A stretch of DNA of 38,566 bases from Deltaproteobacteria bacterium (lineage in GTDB: Bacteria; Desulfobacterota; Binatia; Binatales; Binataceae), in contig JAJXZF010000087.1 of NCBI GenBank assembly GCA_021780225.1, forward strand, positions 1-38,566. The letters run 5' to 3'. Of this stretch, positions 17,453 through 24,860 are shown piece by piece. The notes under the pieces are model-generated. The model did not search any database, was not told the origin of the DNA, and saw nothing but the letters and a program-made list of their open reading frames with translations. The position numbers and the translations under genes are program-made. The number at the start of each line of letters is the position of its first letter. The stretch's first letter is position 1.

Positions 17453-17881
17453 TCAAAACAGCCGCCGGTATTCGATCGCCGGGCATCGATCCATTACGAC
17501 CGTCAGCCCAGCTTCGCGCGCACGGCGCGCCGCGTCGGGATCGATCACGCCCAGTTGACACCACAAGACCCGTGCGCCTTTTGCGATCGCTTCGCGCGTG
17601 ACCTCGGCGACGAACTCCGAGCGCCGGAATACGTCCACGATTTCGACCGGTTCCGGTATCGCTTCAAGGCTCGGATAGCATCGTTCGCCCAGCGCGCCGA
17701 TCAAGGCGTCCGGTTTGAGCGCCGGGTTTACCGGAATCACGCGATAGCCCTTGTTCCGCCACAGCATCGCGATTCTCAAGCTGTCGCGCGCCGGATTATC
17801 CGAGCATCCGACCACTGCGACGGTGGCCGGGCGCGACAGAATCGTGCGGATTTCGGCGTCGTTTGGATTGACGATTTCCAT
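17453..17881 (-). CDS. CoA-binding domain protein (YccU-like)
   Basis: This 142-residue protein is made of one CoA-binding Rossmann fold. The nucleotide loop is VAVVGCSDNPARDSL, followed by the YRVIPVNP strand, the VEIVDVFRRSE motif and ARVLWCQLGV, all diagnostic for the YccU/CoA_binding_2 family. Members bind CoA or acyl-CoA; their physiological role is poorly defined. It starts with ATG 22 nt after the phosphatase gene and lies 76 nt before the Nudix gene, so it is probably co-transcribed with both. The SDR at the head of the group also handles acyl-CoA-type substrates, which fits a CoA-linked theme. Confidence 0.9.
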   Translation of the reverse strand: MEIVNPNDAEIRTILSRPATVAVVGCSDNPARDSLRIAMLWRNKGYRVIPVNPALKPDALIGALGERCYPSLEAIPEPVEIVDVFRRSEFVAEVTREAIAKGARVLWCQLGVIDPDAARRAREAGLTVVMDRCPAIEYRRLF

Positions 17882-17903
17882 CGTGCCAGCCTTTCGCGCG
17901 AAT

Positions 17904-18437
17904 TTAGCCGAGCGCGAACAGTTTTTCGACCACCATCGGCGTCAGCCGCTCGATTTCGCGCCGGCACTCGGCGAATGCGCGCTCGCCCTGCTCGAAGGGA
18001 TCGTCGATATCGCCGGTTTCGCCCGCGAATTCGCGCAGGGTGTGCACGGCGTGCAGTTCGGTAACCGCGAACCGTTCGCGCAGTTCGCGCGCCTGCTGCG
18101 ACGTCATCGCGATTACGAGATCCGCCTCGGCAAGCAGTTCCGGATGCCGTTTCAGGTCCGTCGACGTCGCTTCTTCGCCCAAATCGATGCCGATGTCGCG
18201 AAGCGCCATCCGCGTGTCGAGCGAAATCAGCGCGCCGTCGCGGGCGTAAGGCGCGATTCCAGCGGAACGCAGGCGCACCTGATGCGCCCGGCCGCGCAGG
18301 CGCAGCTCCCGCACCATCAGGTGTTCAGCCATCACGCTGCGCGCGGTGTTGGCGGCGCAAATCAACAGAATTGAACGAAAGCGCGGCCCGCCGGGGGCCG
18401 CGCTTTCGCGACGCTTCGAGGCGCTCGCCACCGGCAA
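17904..18437 (-). CDS. Low-molecular-weight phosphatase, possibly arginine-phosphatase type
   Basis: This 177-residue LMW-PTP fold enzyme has the P-loop CAANTARS: Cys27 is the nucleophile and Arg33 binds phosphate. The general acid is Asp146 in DIDDPFEQG. In tyrosine phosphatases the residue four after Cys is usually Ile; in protein-arginine phosphatases such as YwlE it is Thr. Here it is Thr31, hinting at phospho-arginine specificity, although no McsB-like kinase is in the window. The N-terminal 20 residues are polar and may be partly untranslated. The start is uncertain: a TTG at 18437 directly follows the SDR stop, and a GTG at 18431 is equally possible; both sit near a GGGG run. Confidence 0.82.
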   Translation of the reverse strand: MPVASASKRRESAAPGGPRFRSILLICAANTARSVMAEHLMVRELRLRGRAHQVRLRSAGIAPYARDGALISLDTRMALRDIGIDLGEEATSTDLKRHPELLAEADLVIAMTSQQARELRERFAVTELHAVHTLREFAGETGDIDDPFEQGERAFAECRREIERLTPMVVEKLFALG

Positions 18438-19379
18438 TCAGACCCCGCCGGCCAGTACTTCCGCAAGTCCCTCTTTCTTGGTGACGCTGCGGGCCAATTG
18501 CTCTTTGACTTTCGCGCCGAGTTCGGCCGGATCCCAGAATTTCAGCGGTCCGGTTTGAGAAACCTTGGCGGCGCTATGCCAACCCTTCATCAGCCATACC
18601 GTGCCCAATCCTGCCCGGAAGACTTCGCCATGGACGTCCTTGGCGTCGTCGCTCGCCAGCCATGCCACCAGCGGAGCCACATGCGCGGGACTGTACTTGT
18701 CGACTTCGCCGGCCTTCGGTCCGGGCATCGTGGCGGCGGTTTGCGGCGTCGCATCGATCGTCAGACGGGTGCGCGCGACCGGCGCGATCGCATTGGCGGT
18801 GACGCCGTAACGCGCCATTTCGCGGTCCACGATTATCGCAAACGTCGCGACCGCGGCTTTCGCCGTTCCGTAATTGCTTTGACCGGCGTTGCCGAGCAGG
18901 CCCGAATCGGAACTGGTGTTGATCAAGCGTCCATTCAGGAGGTTGCCGTTCTTGTGCTGTTCCCGCCAGTAGGAAGCGGCGTGCCGGGCAAGGTTGAATG
19001 TGCCCTTAAGATGTACGGCCAGCACGGCGTCGAAATCCTCTTCGCTCATGTTGAAGATCATGCGGTCGCGCAGGATTCCGGCGTTGTTCACCACGATATT
19101 CAGCTTGCCGAAATTGTCGATCGCGCATTCGAGAATCCGCTTCGCGGACTTGAAATCGGAAACGCTCTCGAAATTGGCGACCGCTTCACCGCCCGCCGCG
19201 CGAATTTCTTTTACGACTTCTTCGGCCGGCGAGCGGGACTGGCCGGTGCCGTCGAAATGGCCGCCGAGGTCGTTGACGACCACTTTGGCGCCCTGCTTCG
19301 CCATCAGCAGCGCTTCTTCCTTGCCGATACCGCGGCCGGCGCCTGTGATCACCGCAACCTTTCCTTCCAGTAATGCCAT
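18438..19379 (-). CDS. SDR family dehydrogenase, MFE2-type 3-hydroxyacyl-CoA dehydrogenase-like
   Basis: This 313-residue NAD(P)-dependent short-chain dehydrogenase/reductase has cofactor motif TGAGRGIG at 12-19, NNAG at 98-101 and catalytic Ser157, Tyr170 and Lys174. The sequences VVVNDLGG, NNAGILRDR and APLVAWL closely match the (3R)-hydroxyacyl-CoA dehydrogenase part of peroxisomal multifunctional enzyme 2. A role in beta-oxidation or in steroid/fatty acyl-CoA metabolism is therefore likely. It is longer than a typical 250-residue FabG owing to a C-terminal extension (about 255-313), also seen in MFE2. The ATG at 19379 has GGAAG about 8 nt upstream. It heads the minus-strand group SDR, phosphatase, CoA-binding protein, Nudix. 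Confidence 0.9.
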   Translation of the reverse strand: MALLEGKVAVITGAGRGIGKEEALLMAKQGAKVVVNDLGGHFDGTGQSRSPAEEVVKEIRAAGGEAVANFESVSDFKSAKRILECAIDNFGKLNIVVNNAGILRDRMIFNMSEEDFDAVLAVHLKGTFNLARHAASYWREQHKNGNLLNGRLINTSSDSGLLGNAGQSNYGTAKAAVATFAIIVDREMARYGVTANAIAPVARTRLTIDATPQTAATMPGPKAGEVDKYSPAHVAPLVAWLASDDAKDVHGEVFRAGLGTVWLMKGWHSAAKVSQTGPLKFWDPAELGAKVKEQLARSVTKKEGLAEVLAGGV

Positions 19380-19631
19380 CGTGAACGCTTCCTTCTTGGA
19401 GTTCTATTTTTATTTCGTTGCGCGCCAACCGCTGCCGCGGCATGCGCCGCTGTCGCCAAGGCTCTCTCCGGAGCGCCATCCGAGTTTGTCCCGACCATTC
19501 TAGAGAAGCCGGGAATCGGCCGCGCCGCCGGACACCGGCGCTTCAGCGCATGCGCTTCGCGCAAACGTATCAAATCTGGATAAACCCGCCCGCCATCCAA
19601 AGTCAAGCTGGGGTCACGCGCCAAATCTGCG

Positions 19632-19669
19632 CTGACAAGCCAAGCCTCGCTAGGGCGTCGCCGCCCCAC
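19632..19669. repeat. 38-bp interspersed repeat, copy 1
   Basis: This copy begins CTGACAAGCC and ends GCCGCCCCAC, and differs from copy 2 at one base. The 3' half folds into a short GC hairpin (GGGCG / CGCCC around TCGC). The two copies start 78 bp apart. Confidence 0.85.
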
Positions 19670-19709
19670 CTTGCCGGACTATCGGGCGGCGTTCGATGCG
19701 GCGTCTAAA

Positions 19710-19747
19710 CTGACAAGCCAAGCCTCGCTGGGGCGTCGCCGCCCCAC
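19710..19747. repeat. 38-bp interspersed repeat, copy 2
   Basis: This copy matches copy 1 at 37 of 38 bases. The difference extends the hairpin to six pairs (GGGGCG / CGCCCC around TCGC). It looks like a REP-type palindromic element that may occur elsewhere in the genome. Confidence 0.85.
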
Positions 19748-19934
19748 TGACCCCTCTGAATTCACATATCTAACTGAGAAGAACGGCTTCATAGGGAGAT
19801 TAAGAAAGCGACAATACTCAATGATTCGTTCAATATTTCCCTAATAATCCATCAGATTTGCCGCTTTCGTCTATCATTATTTTTTCGTCAAAATTTCGGC
19901 ATCATAAATGCTCACTAAATCCAAAAGCATAATT

Positions 19935-19980
19935 GCGACGGCTGGAACAGTTTCTCCAGTATTGCAGGCAAACCCGTCGC
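19935..19980 (+). promoter_or_regulatory. Possible structured mRNA leader
   Basis: A 7-bp outer stem (GCGACGG at 19935-19941 with CCGTCGC at 19974-19980) encloses a 5-bp hairpin (CTGGA at 19942-19946 with TCCAG at 19955-19959). The unpaired part contains GGCAAAC. It ends 10 nt before the ribosome site of the secreted repeat protein, so it could affect translation. I do not recognise a known riboswitch. Confidence 0.35.
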
Positions 19981-20003
19981 CGATTTGCTGAAAGGATTTG
20001 GAT

Positions 20004-21632
20004 ATGCTTCTTCATTGTGTCCATCCATCCTCTCGCAGGACGCTGTTGACCATCAGCGCAATCTTGGTTGGAGCCCTCGTGGGTTCGCGGCCCGCTTTGG
20101 CTCAGGACAACCCAGCCGCATCCTCGTCAGATGCAGTAAAGGTTCTCAAGTGGAAGACGGTCGTAAATATCGCCGACTCGATTCCCGGAACCGAGACGCC
20201 GTTCAGCAGCTTCAATCAGCCGTCAATCAATAACCGCGGGCTGGTAGTGTTTCGCGGCCGCAGCAAGGGGCCGTCACAACCGATTCGCGGCATCTTCGTG
20301 CGAGACGTCACTCGTTCCAAGGCGCCTATAACGACGATCGCTGACACAAATACGGCCGTACCCGCACCGAACAACACCGGCGCGTCATTTAACGAGACGC
20401 CGGCCTTCCCGCGAATCCCGTTCGGTTCGGACGCGGTGGCGTTCAGGGGAGTCTCTCAGCCGGTTTATGAGTACACGCTGCCGGACGGAACGGACACGAA
20501 GATCGGCACCGCCGGCGTATATATGGTCAATATCTTTCAGAAAAAAACTCTGGTAACGGCGGCCAGCCAATTGGGAGTTGCGCCTGGATTTGAATATTTC
20601 GAGGTTCCCGGCGCCAGCGTTCCCGCCACCAAATTCGATCAATTTCCGGGCGCGCCATCGCCGGCTTACGACAAGATCGTATTTAAGGGAAATTATACCG
20701 ACAACGGCGTCTCAAAGACGGGCGTGTACTATCGCAACATCCGCAACGCGAAAAATCCGCACGCGGTCGTGTTGATCGCGAATTCAGACACGGTTATTCC
20801 GAACCAATCGGACACCAAAATTACTTTCGGTTCAACCGCACCGCCAAGCTCCTATAGTCTCAACATGGTGTTTCTCGGCGTCGATAACGAAGATGCGCCG
20901 ACGATGGGCGGCATTTACCTGTCGAAATTGGTCCAGCAGCCGAAGCTGATCACACTTGTGGCGTTGGGCGCGCCAGTGCCAGGAATCGAGGGAGAAACGA
21001 TCAACCGCCTTGGCGAAGCGATTTCTTTTAATGGTCGCTATATCGCCTTTTGGGGCGCGTGGGGAACGGCAACTCAGACCGTCACGCTGACCTGTCCGAC
21101 GGATGGCAACGCCGATCTCATCAAGTACTGCAATCAGCAATATCCGGGCGGCGTCACCACTGTCGATGAACCGGCAAATCAGGGCATTTTCGTCACCAAT
21201 ATCGTTACCAAAAAGACCAAGTTGGTCGCGATGACGGGAGCCGACAATTTCGCCGATTTTCTCTATTGGACCTATTCCGGCCGGCCACCCGGTTCGAGCG
21301 ATACGGACGACTACGAACCTCCGCGTTGGCGCTCGGCGGCTTTTGCCGCGGGTTACGGCCAAAAGACGGCCTTCAAGGGAACCAAAGCGGACGGAACGGT
21401 CGGAATCTATCTGGCGACCGGCGCAAAGCCTTCGCTGGACGCGCATCAGACGATTATCGACACGACCACCGACGGCACGACAATTGACCCGGAAGCGCCG
21501 TCTGGCGTGGCCGTGACCGCCGTCGGAATCGAGCGCGACGGCTTCCGTAACGGGCGGCTGGCGATCAATGCGAGCATGGCGAACGCCGACGCCACGCTGT
21601 CTTGGGCCGGGATCTATGTCGCCCACCCATGA
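20004..21632 (+). CDS. Secreted protein with seven FxG...GIY-type repeats (beta-propeller-like)
   Basis: This 542-residue protein has a signal peptide: after MLLHCVHPSSRR comes a hydrophobic stretch (LLTISAILVGALVG) and a likely cleavage site in PALA-QDN. I do not recognise a specific function. The mature part repeats a pattern of 60-80 residues, each unit with a strand like VVFRG or IVFKG and, 10-50 residues later, GIFVRD, GVYMVN, GVYYRN, GIYLSK, GIFVTN, GIYLAT or GIYVAH. Seven such pairs suggest a seven-bladed propeller or similar closed repeat fold. No catalytic motif, PEP-CTERM or LPXTG tail is seen, so it is probably periplasmic or released. I chose the ATG at 20004 because AAAGGA lies 7 nt upstream. 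Base composition is less GC-rich than in neighbouring genes, possibly a sign of transfer. It is a single-gene unit with its own terminator. Confidence 0.78.
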   Translation: MLLHCVHPSSRRTLLTISAILVGALVGSRPALAQDNPAASSSDAVKVLKWKTVVNIADSIPGTETPFSSFNQPSINNRGLVVFRGRSKGPSQPIRGIFVRDVTRSKAPITTIADTNTAVPAPNNTGASFNETPAFPRIPFGSDAVAFRGVSQPVYEYTLPDGTDTKIGTAGVYMVNIFQKKTLVTAASQLGVAPGFEYFEVPGASVPATKFDQFPGAPSPAYDKIVFKGNYTDNGVSKTGVYYRNIRNAKNPHAVVLIANSDTVIPNQSDTKITFGSTAPPSSYSLNMVFLGVDNEDAPTMGGIYLSKLVQQPKLITLVALGAPVPGIEGETINRLGEAISFNGRYIAFWGAWGTATQTVTLTCPTDGNADLIKYCNQQYPGGVTTVDEPANQGIFVTNIVTKKTKLVAMTGADNFADFLYWTYSGRPPGSSDTDDYEPPRWRSAAFAAGYGQKTAFKGTKADGTVGIYLATGAKPSLDAHQTIIDTTTDGTTIDPEAPSGVAVTAVGIERDGFRNGRLAINASMANADATLSWAGIYVAHP

Positions 21633-21680
21633 CGCGCCGACCAGCGGCGACTCCTAACCAGACGCCGCGGCAGCAATACC

Positions 21681-21719
21681 AATTCGAGCGCCTCCATTCC
21701 GGGGGCGCTCGAATTTCTT
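21681..21719 (+). terminator. Rho-independent-type terminator after the repeat protein gene
   Basis: A perfect 12-bp inverted repeat (AATTCGAGCGCC / GGCGCTCGAATT) with an 11-nt loop is followed by TCTTC. The T-rich tail is short, but the stem is the strongest in this part of the window and lies 48 nt after the stop codon. Confidence 0.65.
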
Positions 21720-21837
21720 CGGCGCGCATTTTCCCGATCAGGCGCGACGGAGTGAACCCATTGAGATTCGAGGTAAATGATCCGAGTTCCGCAGCGAATT
21801 TGCAGGGATGTAACTAACGGCGCTCCAAGAATCCTAC

Positions 21838-21864
21838 TTGACAGCGACGCTGGCGCCATAGCAT
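21838..21864 (+). promoter_or_regulatory. Putative promoter of the ExbB-ExbD-vWA operon
   Basis: A consensus -35 box, TTGACA, at 21838-21843 is followed after 15 bp by TAGCAT, which has four of six -10 bases. The spacing is shorter than ideal. It lies about 70 nt before the ExbB start and downstream of the terminator of the preceding gene, where an operon promoter is expected. The rest of the 302-bp gap shows nothing else. Confidence 0.45.
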
Positions 21865-21934
21865 TTGAGCAAGCTTGAAGGCGGGACAGATCGCGCCCGC
21901 CGTGCAATTTCTACGCTTCGGGGACGATTGGGGA

Positions 21935-22576
21935 ATGCAAACGCAATTCAGCATTATCGCGATGATCATGCAGGGGTGGTACGCCACCTACCCGCTCCTG
22001 CTGATCTCGGTCGTATGCGTGACCGTAATTATCGAGCGGGTCTGGTCATTGTGGGGCCTGAGCGCGCGCGCCTCTCACGTCGCCGAGGGCCTGGTGGGTC
22101 TTTTGAACCAGGGCAAGTTCGACGAGGCGCTCGAACGGGTAAAAAGTCCCCAAAGCGCCGGCGAACGGGTCTTCCACGAATTGCTGACCGAGGCGCCGTC
22201 GGCCGACCGCGCCCGCCTGGAGGAAGTGGACGAAGAGCGGCGCTTCGCCGAACTGCTGCAATTGCGCGGCCTGATCTGGATACTGGCCACTTCCGGCGCA
22301 TCGGCGCCGTTTATCGGCCTGTTCGGCACCGTCGTCGGCATCCTGGCGGCGTTTCAATCGATGGCTATCATGGGCACGGGCGGCTTTTCGGTCGTCGCCG
22401 CCGGCATTTCGGAAGCGTTGATTTCGACCGCTCTGGGCCTGGCGGTCGCGATTATCGCGGTCATTTTCTACAACTACCTTTCGCAGAAGATCGAACGGAT
22501 CAACGCGACCATCCATATCTGCGCCGCGCGTCTGATCGACGCCGCACTGCGGGGACAACGCGCGAATGGCAATTAA
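21935..22576 (+). CDS. ExbB/TolQ/MotA-family proton channel protein
   Basis: This 213-residue inner-membrane protein has the ExbB layout: helix 1 at about 18-40, a cytoplasmic charged region (about 44-112), helix 2 at about 114-143 and helix 3 at about 152-180. Family hallmarks are GLFGTVVGI with Thr132 and SEALISTALGL with Glu160 and Thr165, which line the proton path. It would form the pentameric ring of a proton-motive-force-driven motor. The ATG at 21935 is preferred; TTG at 21875 or GTG at 21902 would extend the N-terminus without family support. The stop overlaps the start of the first ExbD gene by 11 nt, so translation is coupled. Its effector is probably the vWA protein three genes downstream rather than TonB or TolA. 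Confidence 0.92.
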   Translation: MQTQFSIIAMIMQGWYATYPLLLISVVCVTVIIERVWSLWGLSARASHVAEGLVGLLNQGKFDEALERVKSPQSAGERVFHELLTEAPSADRARLEEVDEERRFAELLQLRGLIWILATSGASAPFIGLFGTVVGILAAFQSMAIMGTGGFSVVAAGISEALISTALGLAVAIIAVIFYNYLSQKIERINATIHICAARLIDAALRGQRANGN

Positions 22577-23003
22577 CGCGCCGTCCGGCGGCAGCGGGAT
22601 GTTCTGGGAAATCAACATCACGCCGCTTACCGATATCTTTCTGGTCCTGCTGATCATTTTCATGGTCACGACTTCGGTCGCAGTCGAATCGGCGACGCAC
22701 GTCAATTTGCCCGATGCGACGAACACCTCGCCGGAAAACAAGGGCGTAATCGTCACTTACACCGCGAATCACGAATTGTTCGTCAATTCGAAGGACGTTC
22801 CGGAAAACGATCTGCAAGAGGCGCTCGGCGACGCGCTCAGCCGGGTGGATGTTAAGACCGTGATTTTTCAGGGCGATCGGACCGTGATACTTGGCGACGT
22901 GGCGCGAATTCTCGACGTCGCGAAGGCGGCGGGCGCAACCCAAATCGCGATCGCGGCCAAGCGCGTGACGAATCTTCCGCCGCTGCCGCAAGCCGGCGGC
23001 TGA
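22566..23003 (+). CDS. ExbD/TolR-family protein, copy 1
   Basis: This 145-residue protein has a single membrane helix. The N-terminal cytoplasmic tail is followed by INITPLTDIFLVLLIIFMV, with Asp23 at the position of the protonated Asp of ExbD, and a periplasmic domain (about 45-140) ending in ILDVAKAAGATQIAIAA, the usual ExbD fold. It forms the plug that sits inside the ExbB ring and couples proton flow to movement. Its start lies inside the end of the ExbB gene. The next gene encodes a second ExbD with the same core, so the operon provides two versions of this subunit. Confidence 0.93.
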   Translation: MAINAPSGGSGMFWEINITPLTDIFLVLLIIFMVTTSVAVESATHVNLPDATNTSPENKGVIVTYTANHELFVNSKDVPENDLQEALGDALSRVDVKTVIFQGDRTVILGDVARILDVAKAAGATQIAIAAKRVTNLPPLPQAGG

Positions 23004-23035
23004 CGCGACCGACGGGCGGATATAGAGCAATTTCG

Positions 23036-23548
23036 ATGGCGATTCAGACCGGCAACGGACAGGGCGGCATCTTCGCCTCGATCAACATCACGCCGCTGAC
23101 CGATATCTTTCTGGTGCTGCTGATCATTTTCATGGTCGCGACGGCGGTGACGATCGAATCGGCCGCACACGTCGATTTGCCGCAGATGCAACAGCAGCAG
23201 GCCAATCAGCCGAACAAGACCGTCACCGTCACCTATACCGCCGACCATCGCATATTCGTGAACCAGCAGCCGGTTATCGAGGGCGACCTCGGCGCGGCGA
23301 TTAAAGAGGCGCTCGGCAAATCGACCGACAAGGTGGTCGTCTTCGACGGCGACGCGCGGGTGATTTTGGGCGACATGGTGCGGATTCTCGATATCGCCAA
23401 GGGCGCTGGAGCGGAACGCGTCGCGCTCGCCGTGTCGGGCGAAGCGGGCGGCGCCGCGACCGAACCGGAACCGCCGGCGGCGCCGATGGCCGAGCCCGAG
23501 GCGCCTGCTCCGGAAGCGGTCGCGCCGGCCGAAGGCGGAATTCAATGA
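23036..23548 (+). CDS. ExbD/TolR-family protein, copy 2, with Pro/Ala/Glu tail
   Basis: This 170-residue paralogue of the preceding gene has the same membrane core (INITPLTDIFLVLLIIFMV, Asp23) and the same periplasmic fold. It differs by a Gln-rich insertion (MQQQQANQ, near 58) and by a C-terminal tail from about 140 rich in Pro, Glu and Ala (TEPEPPAAPMAEPEAP), which looks flexible and could span the periplasm or bind a partner. It starts with ATG 32 nt after copy 1. A tandem duplication followed by divergence is the simplest origin. Two different ExbD subunits could form a heterodimer in one motor, or serve alternative states; this is inference. Confidence 0.92.
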   Translation: MAIQTGNGQGGIFASINITPLTDIFLVLLIIFMVATAVTIESAAHVDLPQMQQQQANQPNKTVTVTYTADHRIFVNQQPVIEGDLGAAIKEALGKSTDKVVVFDGDARVILGDMVRILDIAKGAGAERVALAVSGEAGGAATEPEPPAAPMAEPEAPAPEAVAPAEGGIQ

Positions 23549-23627
23549 ATGCGCGCGCTGGCTGAATTTTTCGGCGCCGGGACGGGTCTAGTCCGAGTGG
23601 CAGTCGATTCGATTAAGGCGGGTTCAG

Positions 23628-24857
23628 GTGATTAGCCTCAAAATGGCCGCGATTTTGGCCGCATCGGTGGTGATCGTGGCGGTCGCGATCTACCTGCTGA
23701 TGGCGCGCAATCGGCGGTCGCTCGCCGAGGCGGCGGGAGAACCGGAGGAACGCTGGGCGGGGATGCGCAACGCGCTCCGTTTTATGGAAGGACCGCTGCC
23801 GATCTCGATCACGATCCACGTGCTGGTGCTGCTTTTCCTCTTCTGGGGCGTGCATTTCGAGGCGGCGCGCAACCTGATTACGGTAAATTTCGAATCCGGC
23901 GGGGGCGGAAACAAGAACGCCGGCGCCGAGTTGAAACAGCTCAATCTGCCCGAAATGAAAATGCCCGAGATGGCGGCGCCGATGCCGATCGCGCGGCCGG
24001 TCGTCGCCATCCACGGTTCGGAAGCGGTGGCCGAAGCGACGCATTACGTGCGCGAAATTTCGGGCGGCGCCGGAATCGGCATCGGCCGGGGCGGCGGCAT
24101 CGGCTCCGGTTACGGCGCGGGCCTCGGTTCGGGTTTCGGCGGCTTTATCAGCGGGCTGCGCAAAAGCGGACTCGACGTCGTTTTGATCATCGACGGCACC
24201 GGTTCGATGAAGCTGATTATCGACGACGTCAAGAACCGCATGAAACAACTGGTGCTCGCGATTCATCGCCTGGTGCCGACCGCGCGAATCGGGATCGTCG
24301 TCTTCGGCGGACGCGGCGAGCCGATCGAAGCGCAGCCGTTGACCATCTCGCCGGGGGTGATGATCCAGTTTCTGAACAACATCACGGCGCATAACGGCGG
24401 CGAATGGCAGGAAGACACGCTTGGCGCGATTCGCGCCGCCGTCGATCGGATGGAATGGCGGCCGTCGGCGCGCAAGGTGATCGTGCTGGTCGGCGACACG
24501 CCGCCGTTCGACGAGGATATGGGGCCGGTGATGTCGGAAATCACCAAGTTCCGGATAGAGAACGGAACCTTCAACACGGTCGATGTAACCAAGGAAGAGC
24601 ACGAGCGCTTCGTCGAAGAATGGGCCAAAAGCGAGGGCATCTCACCGGCGAAAATGCTGTCCCAACCGATGCCCGGCTTCTACATGCAGACCCAACATGC
24701 GTATCAGACGATGGCGAATGCGGGCGGCGGCACCTGGCGCAGCCTGCTGCACGACCAGCAAATCAATCGGCAAGTCCTGATTTTCGCCTTCGGACAGCAA
24801 TGGCAGCGCGAGGTCGCCGCCTTCACCACCGGCATCCCCGCCGACAGCGATCCGTGA
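23628..24857 (+). CDS. Membrane-anchored vWA-domain protein with TonB/TolA-like SxxxH helix
   Basis: The protein has 409 residues. Helix 1 (about 6-25) is followed by a basic cytoplasmic loop (RNRR at 27-30) and helix 2 (about 57-76), which contains Ser60-x3-His64 in SITIH. SxxxH in the membrane helix is the signature by which TonB and TolA engage ExbB/TolQ. A linker follows with a Met/Pro-rich part and a Gly-rich run (about 147-173). The vWA domain (about 182-395) has a MIDAS variant, Asp189-x-Thr191-x-Ser193 (DGTGSM), and a GDTPPFDED loop. By the positive-inside rule the vWA domain should be periplasmic. The start is GTG at 23628, with AAGG about 9 nt upstream, 79 nt after ExbD copy 2. I infer that it is the effector moved by the ExbB/ExbD motor. 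Confidence 0.87.
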   Translation: MISLKMAAILAASVVIVAVAIYLLMARNRRSLAEAAGEPEERWAGMRNALRFMEGPLPISITIHVLVLLFLFWGVHFEAARNLITVNFESGGGGNKNAGAELKQLNLPEMKMPEMAAPMPIARPVVAIHGSEAVAEATHYVREISGGAGIGIGRGGGIGSGYGAGLGSGFGGFISGLRKSGLDVVLIIDGTGSMKLIIDDVKNRMKQLVLAIHRLVPTARIGIVVFGGRGEPIEAQPLTISPGVMIQFLNNITAHNGGEWQEDTLGAIRAAVDRMEWRPSARKVIVLVGDTPPFDEDMGPVMSEITKFRIENGTFNTVDVTKEEHERFVEEWAKSEGISPAKMLSQPMPGFYMQTQHAYQTMANAGGGTWRSLLHDQQINRQVLIFAFGQQWQREVAAFTTGIPADSDP

Positions 24858-24860
24858 GCG

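Larger units (their letters stand above)
19380..20003. other. Intergenic island, AT-rich in its second half
   Basis: This 624-bp gap holds no gene that I can support. The first half is GC-rich and contains two copies of a 38-bp repeat. From about 19750 to 19935 base composition turns visibly AT-rich, unlike any other stretch of the window, and it probably holds the promoter of the secreted repeat protein, though I find no clear -35/-10 pair. A foldable leader lies at 19935-19980 just before that gene. Confidence 0.6.

Noticed and set aside
19935-20003. c-di-GMP-I riboswitch
   Set aside because: GGCAAAC is present, but the GGACGCAAAGCC block and the tetraloop receptor are missing.
20004-21632. 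PEP-CTERM or LPXTG sorted protein
   Set aside because: The C-terminus ends in GIYVAHP with no sorting motif, membrane helix or basic tail.
21935-24857. Zorya-type phage defence or MotAB flagellar stator
   Set aside because: The second component is a short ExbD type rather than a MotB/ZorB with an OmpA-like peptidoglycan-binding domain, and no helicase or nuclease follows.
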